Notes: a model not told the origin generated them from the letters alone. DNA of 39,032 nt from Candidatus Humimonas hydrogenitrophica (GCA_947581615.1 CANPVD010000092.1:1-39032); one strand, 5' to 3'. Positions 8,149-17,503 are shown, numbered from the stretch's first letter. Program-made: numbers and translations.

Positions 8149-9306
8149 GTGAAGCGCTCCGTCGACGTGGTGGTGGCGGGCCTCGGCGTCGTGGGGAGCG
8201 CCGTGGCGGACGAGCTCTCCCGGCGGGGCCTCCGGGTGGTGGGAGTCGACCCGCGCGTCCCGCCCCATCGACTGGGCTCTTCGCACGGCGAGACCCGCAT
8301 GATCCGCCAGGCCTACTCGGAGGAGCCGCTGTACGTGCCGCTCGTGCTCAGGGCGTACCAGGCGTGGCGCGACCTCGAGCGGCGATCCGGTCGGCGGCTG
8401 CTGTTCGAGGCGGGAGGGCTCGTGGGCGGCATCCCCGACGGAGAGCTGGTCCGGGGAGCGGAGGTGAGCGCCCGAACGTACGGACTCCGTCTGGAGCGCC
8501 CCGACCCGGAGGAGGCCGCCGAGCGCTATCCCTTTCTCCGCCTTGGCGCGGACCAGCACCTCGTGGTGGACCCGAGAGCCGGCTATCTCCTCGCGGAGAC
8601 GTGCGTGTCGGCTTTCCTCGACCAGGCGCGCGCGGCGGGAGCCGAGCTGCGGACGGGGGAAGCCCTGGTGGGGTGGACCGAGCAGGGATCCGGGGACGGA
8701 GCCGGCCTCCTGGTGCGCACCAGCGCCGGCACGTGGCCCGCCGGCGGGCTGGTGCTCGCCGCGGGAGCCTGGACCGGGAGGGTGGCAGCCGCCCCGGCGC
8801 TGCGGCTCCAGCCGGTGCGCATGGTGCAGCACTGGTTCCGGGCGGAGGACGCCGGGTTCGATCCGCGGACCCTGCCCGTGTTCCTCATCGAATACAGGGC
8901 GGGGAAGATCCTCTACGGGTTCCCGGACGTCGGCTCGGGAGTCAAGGCCGCCTTCCACCACGGCGGCCGGCCGGCCGACCCGGACCGGGCGCGCGCCCCC
9001 GCGTCCCGGGAGGAGGTCGCCGCCGTGCGCGAGGCCCTCGGACGCCACTTCCCCAGCGCCCGCTGGCGCCCCGTCCGCTCCGAGCCCTGCCTCTACACGC
9101 TCACCCCCGACCGGCACTTCGTGCTGGACCGTCATCCCGCGTCCCGACGGGTGGTGGTGGCCGCCGGATTCTCGGGACACGGCTTCAAGTTCGCGGGAGC
9201 CCTGGCCGGGATCGTGGCCGACCTGCTCGCCGAGCGCCGGCCGGCTTTCGACCCCGCTCCGTTCCGCCTCCGCCGCTTCCCGCCGGGGACGCCGGGCGGG
9301 CGCTAG
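8149..9306 (+). CDS. Sarcosine oxidase / N-methyl amino acid oxidase-like flavoprotein
   Basis: The 385-residue protein belongs to the monomeric sarcosine oxidase group of the DAO/GMC-like flavoprotein family. The N-terminus has the FAD Rossmann motif (VVVAGLGVVGSAVADELSRRG) followed by GSSHGETRMIRQAY, a segment characteristic of MSOX and N-methyltryptophan oxidase. Near the C-terminus, PCLYTLTPDRHFVLDRHP contains C314, equivalent to the cysteine that binds FAD covalently, and GFSGHGFKFAGALAGI completes the cofactor site. The reaction would demethylate an N-methyl amino acid, giving formaldehyde and peroxide; pipecolate-type substrates are an alternative. It starts at a GTG 10 bases after the previous stop with no clear ribosome-binding site, suggesting translational coupling. 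Confidence 0.88.
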   Translation: MKRSVDVVVAGLGVVGSAVADELSRRGLRVVGVDPRVPPHRLGSSHGETRMIRQAYSEEPLYVPLVLRAYQAWRDLERRSGRRLLFEAGGLVGGIPDGELVRGAEVSARTYGLRLERPDPEEAAERYPFLRLGADQHLVVDPRAGYLLAETCVSAFLDQARAAGAELRTGEALVGWTEQGSGDGAGLLVRTSAGTWPAGGLVLAAGAWTGRVAAAPALRLQPVRMVQHWFRAEDAGFDPRTLPVFLIEYRAGKILYGFPDVGSGVKAAFHHGGRPADPDRARAPASREEVAAVREALGRHFPSARWRPVRSEPCLYTLTPDRHFVLDRHPASRRVVVAAGFSGHGFKFAGALAGIVADLLAERRPAFDPAPFRLRRFPPGTPGGR

Positions 9307-9499
9307 CGAGCCCCGTTCCCGGGCCCTCGCCCCGGCGCCGGCACTACACGGGGAATCCACGCGGCGTGTTTCTTGTGGCGCAGGGGCCGAGGCTCCATCC
9401 TCCGCAACCGGTCGCGCTCCGCCCGGGCGTTCCGGGCGGCCCTCGCGCGACGCGGGACAGCGATCATGGCAGGGGACGAGAGGACAGGGAACGGGTACG

Positions 9500-9505
9500 T
9501 ACGAT
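9500..9505 (+). promoter_or_regulatory. Candidate -10 element TACGAT of a leaderless promoter
   Basis: TACGAT ends 7 bases before the GTG chosen as start of the DUF5916 protein, which would make the transcript leaderless. The -35 region is not recognisable. Confidence 0.3.
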
Positions 9506-9512
9506 CGGGGAC

Positions 9513-12389
9513 GTGGGCCGAAGGTTCGAGGAGAGATGGCCGCGCCGGGCCGCGGCGAGCGGGGAGCGATCCGCCGCCGCTCGCCGCTGGGGACGTGGCA
9601 CGTCGGCGCCCGGGGGGCGCGGGTCGTCGCCCCCCGAGCGGGGACGCTGGCTCGCGGCCGCGGTGGCGCTCGCCACTCTCGTGACGGCGTCCCCGGTGGC
9701 GGCCCGCCAGATGGCCTCGGACACGGCCGGCCCCCGCGCGTCCTCGGACGGCGTTCCAACGCTGCGGGCCGTGCGTCGACAGGGCCCCATCCGGATCGAC
9801 GGTCGGCTGAACGAGGCCGCCTGGCATAACGCGTCCGTAGCCCGGCATTTCGTCCAGGGCCGACCCACCGAAGGCGCCCCTCCGGCCGAACCCACCCGGG
9901 TCCGCGTCCTGTACGACGACGCGGCCCTCTACGTCGGCGCTCACATGACCGAGGCGGACACCTCGCAGATCGTCTCTCGCCTGGTGCGCAGGGACCAGCA
10001 GGGACAGTTCGACTGGTTCGAGGTCGCCCTCGACCCCAACCTGGACCGACAGACGGCCTACGTGTTCCGCGTGAGCGCCGCCGGCGTGCAGTTCGACGAG
10101 TATCTGTTCAACGACTCGCACCGCGACGAGAACTGGGACGCGGTGTGGAGCTCGGCCGTGAGCCGCGACTCCACGGGCTGGAGCGTCGAGATGCGGATCC
10201 CGCTGTCCCAGATCCGCTACGAGTCCCGCAAGGGGAAGCAGGTGTGGGGCGTCGACTTCGGACGCAACCGCGTGGCGTCCAACAGCCGCAGCTATTTCGC
10301 TCTCATCTCGCGCACCAGCCAGGGCAGGGTGAGCCAGTTCGGTCGGCTCACGGGCATCCAGCTCACCTCGAGCGGCACGCGGCTGCAGATCGAACCCTAC
10401 GTGGCCACGCAGCTGAACCGTGCGCCGTCCGATCCGGCGAACCCCCTGTTCGACGGGTCCACGCTCACGCCGCGGGCCGGCCTCAACGCCAGCTACGGGC
10501 TGGGCTCGGCCTTCAGCCTCGACGCCACCTTGAACCCCGACTTCGGCCAGGTGGAGGTCGACCCGGCGGTCATCAACCTGAGCGCCTTCGAGACGTACTT
10601 CCCGGAGAAGAGGCCGTTCTTCGTGCAGGACGCCCGGGTGTTCGACTTCCAGCTCTCCGGCCGCCGGAACTCCCTGTTCTTCAGCCGCCGCATCGGCCGC
10701 GAGCCGCGCGGGTCCGGTCCCGACAGCGCGGATTACACCGACGTGCCGTCCCAGACCACCATCCTCGGGGCCGCCAAGCTCACCGGACGCTCGTCGAGCG
10801 GCCTGTCCGTGGGCGTGCTCGGCGCGGCCACGCAGAAGGAGATGGGGACCGCCTACTTCGCGGGGAGCGGGAGGACGACGCCTTTCGTCGCCCAGCCGAG
10901 GGCCGAGTACGGGGTGGCGCGCCTGCAGCAGGATTTCCGCGATGGGGCCAGCCACGTCGGCGGCATCTTCACCGCCATGCACCGGAGCCTGCCCGCCGAC
11001 GGGACCCTGGACTGGCTCACCTCGAGCGCCTACTCGGGCGGCTTCGACTTCCAGCACGACTGGGGAGGCTCCAGAAACCGGAACTGGTCGGTGCACGGCT
11101 ACCTGGCCGGCACCCTCATCCGTGGAAGCCCACAGGCGCTCGTGGACGTACAGGAGAACCCGCAGCACTACTTCCAGCGACCCGACGCGTCGTACCTCTC
11201 GGTGGACTCGACGGCCACCAGCATGACGGGCGCCAGCTGGAGGGTCTACCTGGAGCGCCAGAACGCAGACCACTGGACGTGGTCGACCTGGCTCGGCGAC
11301 GTCACGCCCGGCTTCGCCGCCAACGACCTCGGCTTCAACCACGACGGCGAACACTGGGACATCGGCGGGCGGGTGGAATACCAGGACATCGACCCCGGTC
11401 CGCTGTTCCGGAGCTGGCGGATGAGCCTGTTCACGTTCCACGACTTCCGCCAGTCCGTCTTCCACGGGCCGCTGTCGCTGGACCACGTCCGTCGCGCCTA
11501 CAAGGACGGGAACGTCTCGGTGAACGGGAACTTCGACCTGAATAGCAACTGGTCGGTGGACTTCGGGCTGGACTACGGGCCCCAGAGCTACAGTGACACC
11601 CAGACGCGCGGCGGGCCCCTGATGGTCAAGCCTTCCGGCTATCACGCCGACCTCGGGATCCGGACCGACTCCCGCAAGCTGGTCAGCCTGGAGCCGCGGA
11701 TCGAGTACGGCCAGCACGCCCGGGGAGACGGACATTCGTTCCAGACCAGCGTCCAGCTCTCCATCCGGCCCAGCTCCAACGTCGAGATCCAGCTGGAGCC
11801 CTCCTGGCAGGTGGAGACGAGCGGCAGCCAGTACGTGACGACGGACGAGTCCGCCACCTTCGCGCCCACTTTCGGCGAGCGCTACTTCTTCGGCGACCTC
11901 ACGCAGCACCAGCTCTCCCTCCGTACGCGGCTCAACGTGGCCTTCTCGCCCACGTTGAGCCTGCAGCTGTTCGCCCAGCCCCTCCTCGCCTCGGGTCGAT
12001 ACACGGGCTACAAGCAGCTCGCCCGCCCGGAGTCCTTCGACTTCCTGCGCTTCACCCGGGGTGTCGCCCACTCCACCGCGGCCGGCGTGACCTGTGCCGG
12101 CGGCGCGATGTGCGTCGCCGACGGCCTGGTGTACCTGGACTACAACGGCGACGGCTCCCCGGACTTCTCCTTCGACCGGCAGGACTTCAACGTCCGGTCC
12201 CTGCGCGGGAACGCGGTCCTCCGGTGGGAGTTCCGCCCCGGCTCGATCGTGTACTTCGTCTGGCAGCAGAGCCGTCGGGCCGATGAGACCTTCGGGAACT
12301 TCAGCTTCTCGCGGGACTTCAGCGGCCTCCTCAACGCTCCCCCCGCCAACACGTTCATCGTCAAGGCCAGCTACTTCCTGAACCTGTAG
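9513..12389 (+). CDS. Large outer-membrane protein of the DUF5916 type with CBM9-like N-terminus
   Basis: About 958 residues. After a basic N-terminus comes a hydrophobic signal segment (WLAAAVALATLVTASPVAARQ). Residues of roughly 90-280 look like a CBM9/DOMON-type beta-sandwich: GPIRIDGRLNEAAWHNA, VRVLYDDAALYVGAHM, FEVALDPNLDRQTAYVFRV, GWSVEMRIPLSQIRY. The rest matches the DUF5916 pattern (DATLNPDFGQVEVDPAVINL, FETYFPEKRPFFVQDARVF, LFFSRRIGR) and continues as alternating beta-strands ending in FIVKASYFLNL, as in outer-membrane barrels. The role of the family is not established; surface glycan binding is a guess. I place the start at the GTG at 9513; the upstream open frame is low-complexity. 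The 206 bases before it hold no other gene I can support. Confidence 0.85.
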   Translation: MGRRFEERWPRRAAASGERSAAARRWGRGTSAPGGRGSSPPERGRWLAAAVALATLVTASPVAARQMASDTAGPRASSDGVPTLRAVRRQGPIRIDGRLNEAAWHNASVARHFVQGRPTEGAPPAEPTRVRVLYDDAALYVGAHMTEADTSQIVSRLVRRDQQGQFDWFEVALDPNLDRQTAYVFRVSAAGVQFDEYLFNDSHRDENWDAVWSSAVSRDSTGWSVEMRIPLSQIRYESRKGKQVWGVDFGRNRVASNSRSYFALISRTSQGRVSQFGRLTGIQLTSSGTRLQIEPYVATQLNRAPSDPANPLFDGSTLTPRAGLNASYGLGSAFSLDATLNPDFGQVEVDPAVINLSAFETYFPEKRPFFVQDARVFDFQLSGRRNSLFFSRRIGREPRGSGPDSADYTDVPSQTTILGAAKLTGRSSSGLSVGVLGAATQKEMGTAYFAGSGRTTPFVAQPRAEYGVARLQQDFRDGASHVGGIFTAMHRSLPADGTLDWLTSSAYSGGFDFQHDWGGSRNRNWSVHGYLAGTLIRGSPQALVDVQENPQHYFQRPDASYLSVDSTATSMTGASWRVYLERQNADHWTWSTWLGDVTPGFAANDLGFNHDGEHWDIGGRVEYQDIDPGPLFRSWRMSLFTFHDFRQSVFHGPLSLDHVRRAYKDGNVSVNGNFDLNSNWSVDFGLDYGPQSYSDTQTRGGPLMVKPSGYHADLGIRTDSRKLVSLEPRIEYGQHARGDGHSFQTSVQLSIRPSSNVEIQLEPSWQVETSGSQYVTTDESATFAPTFGERYFFGDLTQHQLSLRTRLNVAFSPTLSLQLFAQPLLASGRYTGYKQLARPESFDFLRFTRGVAHSTAAGVTCAGGAMCVADGLVYLDYNGDGSPDFSFDRQDFNVRSLRGNAVLRWEFRPGSIVYFVWQQSRRADETFGNFSFSRDFSGLLNAPPANTFIVKASYFLNL

Positions 12390-12442
12390 CCCCCCCTGCC
12401 CCCGGGACGTCACCGTTCGAGGCCGCCACGCCCATGGCCCGC

Positions 12443-12471
12443 TTGCCGAACAAAACCCGAAAGGTTAGGGT
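12443..12471 (+). promoter_or_regulatory. Promoter TTGCCG - 17 bases - TAGGGT
   Basis: TTGCCG at 12443-12448 and TAGGGT at 12466-12471 are separated by exactly 17 bases, about 43 bases before the GTG of the radical SAM gene. It lies in the only A-rich part of this intergenic stretch. Confidence 0.5.
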
Positions 12472-12513
12472 GAGGGCACGTATGGACGCCTTGCCCCCTC
12501 CCCGAGTCCACCC

Positions 12514-13659
12514 GTGAAGTCGCTCCCCGTCCGGGGCCGAGGAGCGGTCGGCAATCCCGCCAACCGCTTCGACGGCATCGACGTGGAACGCGAGGCGTGG
12601 ACGGTCGAGGACCCGGGGCCCGAGACACGCCTCCTGCGCGACCGGAGCCGCTCGATCATCGCCCGCAACCAGAGCCCCGACGTAGGGTTCGCGGCCAGCA
12701 TCAATCCCTACCGGGGCTGCGAGCACGGCTGTGTCTACTGCTACGCCCGCCCCACCCACGAGTACCTGGGCTTCTCGGCCGGGCTGGACTTCGAGTCCAG
12801 GATCCTGGTCAAGGAGGACGCGCCGCGACTCCTCAGGGAGGCGCTGTCCTCTCCGAGGTGGGAACCGCAGGTCCTGGCCATGAGCGGGGTCACCGATCCC
12901 TATCAGCCCGCCGAGCGCCGGCTCGGGATCACGCGCGCGTGCCTCGAGGTGCTGGCCGAGGCCCGGAATCCGGTGTCGATCATCACCAAGAGCCGCCTGG
13001 TCACGCGGGACGTGGACCTCCTGGGCGAGATGTCCGCGCACGACGCCGCCCGGGTGACCGTCTCGGTGACCTCGCTCGATGAGAGCCTCCGGCGCGTGCT
13101 GGAGCCCCGCGCCCCCACGCCGGAGCGCCGCCTGGAGGCGATCCGTGCCCTCGCCGACGCGGGCGTTTCGGTCGGCGTCCTCGTGGCCCCCGTGATCCCC
13201 GGCCTCACCGAGCACGAGCTGCCGGCCATCCTGGAAGCGGCCGCCGAGGCGGGCGCGACGCACGCCGGCTGGGTCATGCTGCGCCTGCCACACGGGGTGT
13301 CCGGGCTGTTCGAGGACTGGCTGGAGACGCACTTCCCGTGGAGGAAGGACAAGGTGCTCGGCCGCATCCGGGACGTCCGCGGCGGCGAGCTCAACGATCC
13401 GCGGTTCGGGAGCCGCATGCGCGGGGCCGGCCCCCTGGCCGACCCCATGGCGGACCTGTTCCGGGTGGCGGCCCGGCGCTTCGGGCTCGACGGGGTCGCC
13501 CGTCCCCTGTCGACGGCCTCCTTCCGCCGGCCGGCGCCCCCGGCCGAGGCGGGTTCGACCGGTCCCCAACTCTCCCTGTTCGGGCCCGCGGAGGGGGGCG
13601 GAGGCTTTGAAGGCGACAGCCCCCGGGCGCGGACGGGCCTCAGGCGCCCAGGTGGATGA
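12514..13659 (+). CDS. PA0069-family radical SAM protein
   Basis: The 381-residue protein carries the radical SAM cluster motif CxxxCxxC as YRGCEHGCVYCYARPTHEYL, with C69, C73 and C76. The N-terminal GRGAVGNPANRF and the segments VLAMSGVTDPYQPAERRLGITR and SIITKSRLVTRDVDLL are characteristic of the PA0069 family, which is related in fold to spore photoproduct lyase. The reaction is unknown; repair of DNA or modification of a macromolecule are only guesses. The start is the GTG at 12514; no strong ribosome-binding site is visible. It ends tail to tail with the next gene, sharing 20 bases. Confidence 0.9.
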   Translation: MKSLPVRGRGAVGNPANRFDGIDVEREAWTVEDPGPETRLLRDRSRSIIARNQSPDVGFAASINPYRGCEHGCVYCYARPTHEYLGFSAGLDFESRILVKEDAPRLLREALSSPRWEPQVLAMSGVTDPYQPAERRLGITRACLEVLAEARNPVSIITKSRLVTRDVDLLGEMSAHDAARVTVSVTSLDESLRRVLEPRAPTPERRLEAIRALADAGVSVGVLVAPVIPGLTEHELPAILEAAAEAGATHAGWVMLRLPHGVSGLFEDWLETHFPWRKDKVLGRIRDVRGGELNDPRFGSRMRGAGPLADPMADLFRVAARRFGLDGVARPLSTASFRRPAPPAEAGSTGPQLSLFGPAEGGGGFEGDSPRARTGLRRPGG

Positions 13660-14227
13660 GGTCGGAGAGGACGCCGCGGCCCAGGATCCAGCCGAACACG
13701 GCGGCGGCCAGGGCGCCCCCTCCGAGCCACCACTCGGACACGACGCCCGCGTCGAACAGGAGGCCCGCGGTGGACACGCCGATGGCGGCCGAGCCCATGG
13801 CGACGTTGGCCACCTCACGCAGCAGCTCCCGGCGGCGGTCCCGGCGGCGGCGGATGATGAGCGGGTGAGGCACCCCCTCCCTCTCCAGCTCGGCCCGGTC
13901 GGGGCGACGCCGCACCCGAGCCGTCGACGTCGCTCCGCCGCCGCGCGAGCCGGGAACCCGGCGCGGACCCGTTGCATGCGGGCGTGCGGCGCCGGAGCGC
14001 CCGCTGGCCGCGCCCGACGAGCCGGAGCCGCGCCCGGCCATCCCCGTCGTACGCACCAGCAGCCGGCCGGACAGCAGCTCGGAGAGCGATGTCGAGCCGC
14101 GGCCCCGCTTCAGGAGCCGGGACCGGAGGTGGGACGACCGGTCGCCGCGGCCCTTTCCCTTCTTGTTCGCGGCCCTGGCCAGCGCCGCGACGCCGGCCGT
14201 GGCGGCCAGTATACCCGCTATATCCAT
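13640..14227 (-). CDS. Putative membrane protein of unknown function
   Basis: A 195-residue protein, unrecognised. It opens MDIAGILAATAGVAALARAANKK, a short helical segment followed by a long Arg/Gly/Ser-rich disordered middle (residues of about 30-120). It closes with a basic stretch (IIRRRRDRRRELLREVANV) and two likely membrane helices (AMGSAAIGVSTAGLLFDAG and WWLGGGALAAAVFGWILGRG). The ATG at 14227 is preceded closely by AGGAG; an upstream open frame to 14368 is basic and probably noncoding. The layout, a positively charged cytoplasmic part with a C-terminal hairpin in the membrane, does not identify a function. Confidence 0.55.
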   Translation of the reverse strand: MDIAGILAATAGVAALARAANKKGKGRGDRSSHLRSRLLKRGRGSTSLSELLSGRLLVRTTGMAGRGSGSSGAASGRSGAARPHATGPRRVPGSRGGGATSTARVRRRPDRAELEREGVPHPLIIRRRRDRRRELLREVANVAMGSAAIGVSTAGLLFDAGVVSEWWLGGGALAAAVFGWILGRGVLSDLIHLGA

Positions 14228-14451
14228 GGCTCCTGCATTTCGACACTCGCCTGGGTCCCGACCGGGCGGGCCCGCTCCTCCAAGATCGACCCGGATCCGG
14301 ACGGCTGCAACGCAACCGATCGACCGGGTCCGTGCCGACCGCTCGCATCGAGCGGCCATCCGCCGCATCCTGATCCCGGCGCACGATCGCCCGCGGGGCG
14401 GTCGTCGACGCGCGCCGAAGATGCCTCCATCGGATACGAGGCCACACGATC

Positions 14452-15660
14452 ATGATCGATGCGCCACGCTACGCCGAGCTCGCTCCGCCCGACCGGATCC
14501 TCATGGGGCCGGGACCCAGTGACGTCCATCCCCGTGTTCTGCGGGCCATGTCCACGCCACTGATCGGCCACCTCGATCCGGCCTTCCTCGAGATCATGGA
14601 CCAGGTGCAGGCCCTCTTGCGCTACACCTTCCGCACCGGGAACCAGTGGACGATTCCGGTGAGCGGCACCGGATCCGCAGCCATGGAGGCGGCGTTCACC
14701 AACCTGGTCGAGCCCGGTGACACGGTCCTCGTACCCTCGAACGGCTACTTCGGGCTCCGCATGGCCGAGATGGTCCGGAGGGCCGGCGGCGACCCGGTGC
14801 CCGTCGCGGCGCCCTGGGGCCGTCCGCTGGACCTCGAGGACGTCCGGGCCGCCCTGGCGGAGCATGGGCCGGACGTCGTCGCGTTCGTGCACGCCGAGAC
14901 CAGCACGGGCGTCCTGCAGCCACGGGTCCCGGAACTCGTAGCGATGGCGCACGACGCCGGCGCCCTGGTCGTGGCCGACACGGTGACCTCCCTGGGAGGG
15001 GTCGAGCTCGAGGTGGATGGATGGGGACTCGACGTGGCCTACTCGGGTGGGCAGAAGTGCCTGTCCTGTCCCCCTGGCGCCAGTCCGCTCACCCTCGGGG
15101 ACGCGGCGATGGCGAGGATCCGCGAGCGCGCCGAGCCGATGCGGAGCTGGTACCTGGACCTGTCGCTCCTAGAGCACTACTGGGGCGACGAGCGCTCCTA
15201 CCATCACACGGCCCCGATCACGAACGTCTACGCCTTGCGCGAGGCCCTCCGCCTGGTGGCCGAGGAGGGGATCGAGGCGCGCTGGGCACGCCACTTGAGG
15301 GTGGCCGGTGCACTTCGCGCAGGACTCGAGACCATGGGACTCAGTCCACACGCGGACATGGCGTTCTGGCTTCCAAGCCTCACGACCGTTCGCATCCCGG
15401 AGGGGATCGACGGCAAGCGCGTGGCCCGGCGCCTTCTGGTGGAGCACGGGATCGAGATCGCGGGCGGCCTCGGGGACCTTGCCGGGGTGGTGTGGCGCAT
15501 CGGGTGCATGGGTCATTCGGCCCGGCCGGCCAACGTCATGGCCCTGCTGGCGGCCCTCGGCGGCGTGATCGCCTCCGAGGGCGGGACCGTGGACCAGCCG
15601 GCCGGCCTCGCCGCCGCCGCGGAACGCCTCACTCCACACTGGAGCGGGCGGGTTCGGTGA
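14452..15660 (+). CDS. Alanine-glyoxylate-type aminotransferase (class V)
   Basis: A PLP-dependent class-V aminotransferase of 402 residues. [31 protein letters not shown] is the family's N-terminal signature. [13 protein letters not shown] binds the cofactor phosphate, [14 protein letters not shown] carries the PLP-contacting Asp, and [12 protein letters not shown] places the Schiff-base lysine at K202. Family members move the amino group from alanine or serine to glyoxylate, giving glycine; other donors and acceptors are known, so the exact pair is open. It starts at the ATG at 14452 with no obvious ribosome-binding site and overlaps the next, convergent gene by 32 bases. It may handle glyoxylate or glycine linked to the 6.2-9.3 kb cluster, but it is not in that operon. 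Confidence 0.9.
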   Translation: MIDAPRYAELAPPDRILMGPGPSDVHPRVLRAMSTPLIGHLDPAFLEIMDQVQALLRYTFRTGNQWTIPVSGTGSAAMEAAFTNLVEPGDTVLVPSNGYFGLRMAEMVRRAGGDPVPVAAPWGRPLDLEDVRAALAEHGPDVVAFVHAETSTGVLQPRVPELVAMAHDAGALVVADTVTSLGGVELEVDGWGLDVAYSGGQKCLSCPPGASPLTLGDAAMARIRERAEPMRSWYLDLSLLEHYWGDERSYHHTAPITNVYALREALRLVAEEGIEARWARHLRVAGALRAGLETMGLSPHADMAFWLPSLTTVRIPEGIDGKRVARRLLVEHGIEIAGGLGDLAGVVWRIGCMGHSARPANVMALLAALGGVIASEGGTVDQPAGLAAAAERLTPHWSGRVR

Positions 15661-15913
15661 CCCGAATCTCGTTCTTGCGCGACGACGTGTTGTACACGCC
15701 GGCCTGGGCCCAGAGCACGCCCCCCACTTTCACGAGCCGGGTCACGACCCCCTCGACGTCCTGGTGGATGCGGGCGCAGCCATCGGCCAGGGCCGCCTCC
15801 GCGGTCCGGCGTCCGAGCTGGACGCTCCACTTCACCTGGTCCGCCTCGAACGGCTGACTGGCCAGCCCGGTCACGTCGATCGTGTCCAGTGCAGGCTCCC
15901 GTGCCGAGGTCAT
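15629..15913 (-). CDS. Short SIMPL-like (DUF541) protein
   Basis: The 94-residue product reads like the first half of a SIMPL domain: IDVTGLASQPFEADQVKWSVQLGRR, then EGVVTRLVKVGG and AGVYNTSSRKNEI. SIMPL proteins are usually 200 or more residues with a signal peptide; here both the signal and the second half are missing and no continuation is seen in other frames. Either it is a distinct short form or a truncated copy. The ATG at 15913 has no strong ribosome-binding site. It converges with the aminotransferase gene and overlaps its end by 32 bases. The identification rests on a pattern I recognise rather than a search. Confidence 0.5.
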   Translation of the reverse strand: MTSAREPALDTIDVTGLASQPFEADQVKWSVQLGRRTAEAALADGCARIHQDVEGVVTRLVKVGGVLWAQAGVYNTSSRKNEIRVTEPARSSVE

Positions 15914-16048
15914 CGGAAGGCCGGATCGATTCGTGCTGCGCTGTCCGCACCGTCGGGTGCCTCGATCGTCGACGCTCCGGTCCTTCAGCGACCGCCTGGC
16001 GACCGGGCGCCCCGGCGCCCGTCCTCGCCCTCCGCCCGTCCGCCTCTC

Positions 16049-17257
16049 TCAGTCGTCCGCGCGAAGCAGCGCTCCCTTGAGGTAACCCGTCTCAGGAATG
16101 GTGAGGACGTCGGGATGGTCCCGGGACTGTGCCAGGATGCGCTCCAGGACGAGGGGCCGGCCGGCGTCGCCCGCGGCACCGGCTAGCATCTCCAGGAACG
16201 GCTCGCGACCCACGTGATAGCTGCACGAGAAGGTCAGGAGCCGGCCGCCGGGCGCCAGGAGCGACATGGCCCGCAGGTTGATCTCCTTGTAGCCGCGCAG
16301 GGCGGCCGCGACCGACGACTTGCTGCGGGCGAAGGCCGGCGGGTCCAGCACGACGAAGTCGAATCGCTCGCCGCGGTCCGATCGCTCGCGAAGGAAGTCG
16401 AACGCGTTGGCCTCCACCCACTCGATCCCCTCCAGCCCGCCCAGCACCGCGTTGCGCCGTCCGCGCTCCAGCGCCGGTTCCGACTGGTCGACGGCCACGA
16501 CGCGCGCCCCGGCGGCGGCCAGGTGGAGGGCGAAGGAGCCGTGATAGGTGAACGCGTCCAGGGCGCGCACGGGCCCCATCCCCGTCTCGACCGCTTCCGC
16601 GACGAGGCGGCCCGCAAGCCGCCGATTCTCGCGCTGGTCCAGGAAGGCCCCGGTCTTCTGTCCCGTCCAGGGCGCGGCCAGGTAGCGAACTCCGGCCTCC
16701 TCGACCTCCACGTCCTCGGGCACGCGGCCCCGAACCAGCTCGACGCCCCTGGGCAGCGCCTCGTAGCGCCGCACCGGGGAGTCGTTCCTGAGGAGGATCC
16801 CGGTCGGCGCGAACAGATCCGACAGGACGTCCACGATGTCCGTGCGGGACGCTTCGAGGCCGGCCGAGAGCAGCTCCGCCACCAGGTAGGGTCCGTAGCG
16901 GTCCACGACCAGCGAGGGAAGACCGTCCGCCTCGGCGTGCACCAGGCGATACGCCGTGGCCTCGATGCCGCGGCGACGCGCCGCCGCCCGGGCGATCTTC
17001 TCCCTCCACCAGTCCCGGTCCACCGCCAGGTCCCGGCGCTCCAGGAGGCGCAGCCGGATCTCCGACGTGGGCGAATAGAGGGCACGGCCCAGGTAGCGCC
17101 CGCCCTCGTCCCGCACGATCGCAACGCCGGGGCCCGCCGCCTGCGGCTCGTTCCGCACGTCGCTCCGGTAGATCCACGGATGGCCCCGCGCCCAGCGCGC
17201 CGCGCCGCGCCGCCGCACCACCGCCTCCCGCTCCGGGCCCCGCGAGTCATCCCCCAT
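16049..17257 (-). CDS. RlmI/RlmK-like class I rRNA cytosine methyltransferase
   Basis: This 402-residue protein has an N-terminal PUA RNA-binding domain (GAARWARGHPWIYRSDV, GRYLGRALYSPTSEIRLRLL), a central linker (LVVDRYGPYLVAELLS) and a C-terminal SAM-dependent methyltransferase domain. SAM is bound by ALDAFTYHGSFALHLAAAGARVVAVDQSEPAL. Motif IV is VLDPPAFARSKSSV and motif VI carries the catalytic cysteine in LTFSCSYHV. Relatives make 5-methylcytosine in 23S rRNA (RlmI, position 1962 in E. coli). Which base is modified here is inferred from the family. The ATG at 17257 follows a TAGCTT element by 9 bases. Confidence 0.9.
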   Translation of the reverse strand: MGDDSRGPEREAVVRRRGAARWARGHPWIYRSDVRNEPQAAGPGVAIVRDEGGRYLGRALYSPTSEIRLRLLERRDLAVDRDWWREKIARAAARRRGIEATAYRLVHAEADGLPSLVVDRYGPYLVAELLSAGLEASRTDIVDVLSDLFAPTGILLRNDSPVRRYEALPRGVELVRGRVPEDVEVEEAGVRYLAAPWTGQKTGAFLDQRENRRLAGRLVAEAVETGMGPVRALDAFTYHGSFALHLAAAGARVVAVDQSEPALERGRRNAVLGGLEGIEWVEANAFDFLRERSDRGERFDFVVLDPPAFARSKSSVAAALRGYKEINLRAMSLLAPGGRLLTFSCSYHVGREPFLEMLAGAAGDAGRPLVLERILAQSRDHPDVLTIPETGYLKGALLRADD

Positions 17258-17266
17258 AGCGCCGCG

Positions 17267-17272
17267 AAGCTA
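17267..17272 (-). promoter_or_regulatory. Candidate -10 element TAGCTT
   Basis: On the minus strand, TAGCTT ends 9 bases before the ATG of the RlmI-like gene, so the leader would be at most a few bases. No clear -35 element. Confidence 0.45.
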
Positions 17273-17357
17273 GGACGGCCCGGCCGGACCGGCCACCCGG
17301 CCCACGGCCAGCCACGCCGCCGCGTCGTGCGGCCCCGCCGCTCCGGAGACGGCGGCC

Positions 17358-17386
17358 TTTCCGGAAACCTTCCGGGCCCGTACGAT
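17358..17386 (+). promoter_or_regulatory. Candidate promoter TTTCCG - 17 bases - TACGAT
   Basis: TTTCCG (17358-17363) and TACGAT (17381-17386) are 17 bases apart and point to the proline dehydrogenase gene, leaving a leader of about 110 bases. The -35 match is weak. Confidence 0.35.
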
Positions 17387-17503
17387 CCGTGCGCGACCTG
17401 CCCGACGGATCGCGGTCGGGCGTGCCGAAACCTCCGTCCGTGGCGGCATCGGGGGCCGGCCGCGATCGAACGCCAGCCTGGAACCAGCGAGGGGATGACG
17501 ACC

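Noticed and set aside
9303-12413. A long minus-strand open frame opposite the DUF5916 gene
   Set aside because: It is the reverse-strand shadow of a GC-rich gene. The plus-strand product has clear domains.
14207-14217. AGTATACCC, similar to the GntR palindrome
   Set aside because: Only the central GTATAC matches, the arms do not mirror, and it lies in the start region of a membrane protein gene.
16214-17494. An in-frame upstream extension of the proline dehydrogenase frame
   Set aside because: It is the shadow of the RlmI-like gene; the ATG at 17504 has a ribosome-binding site and gives a normal length.
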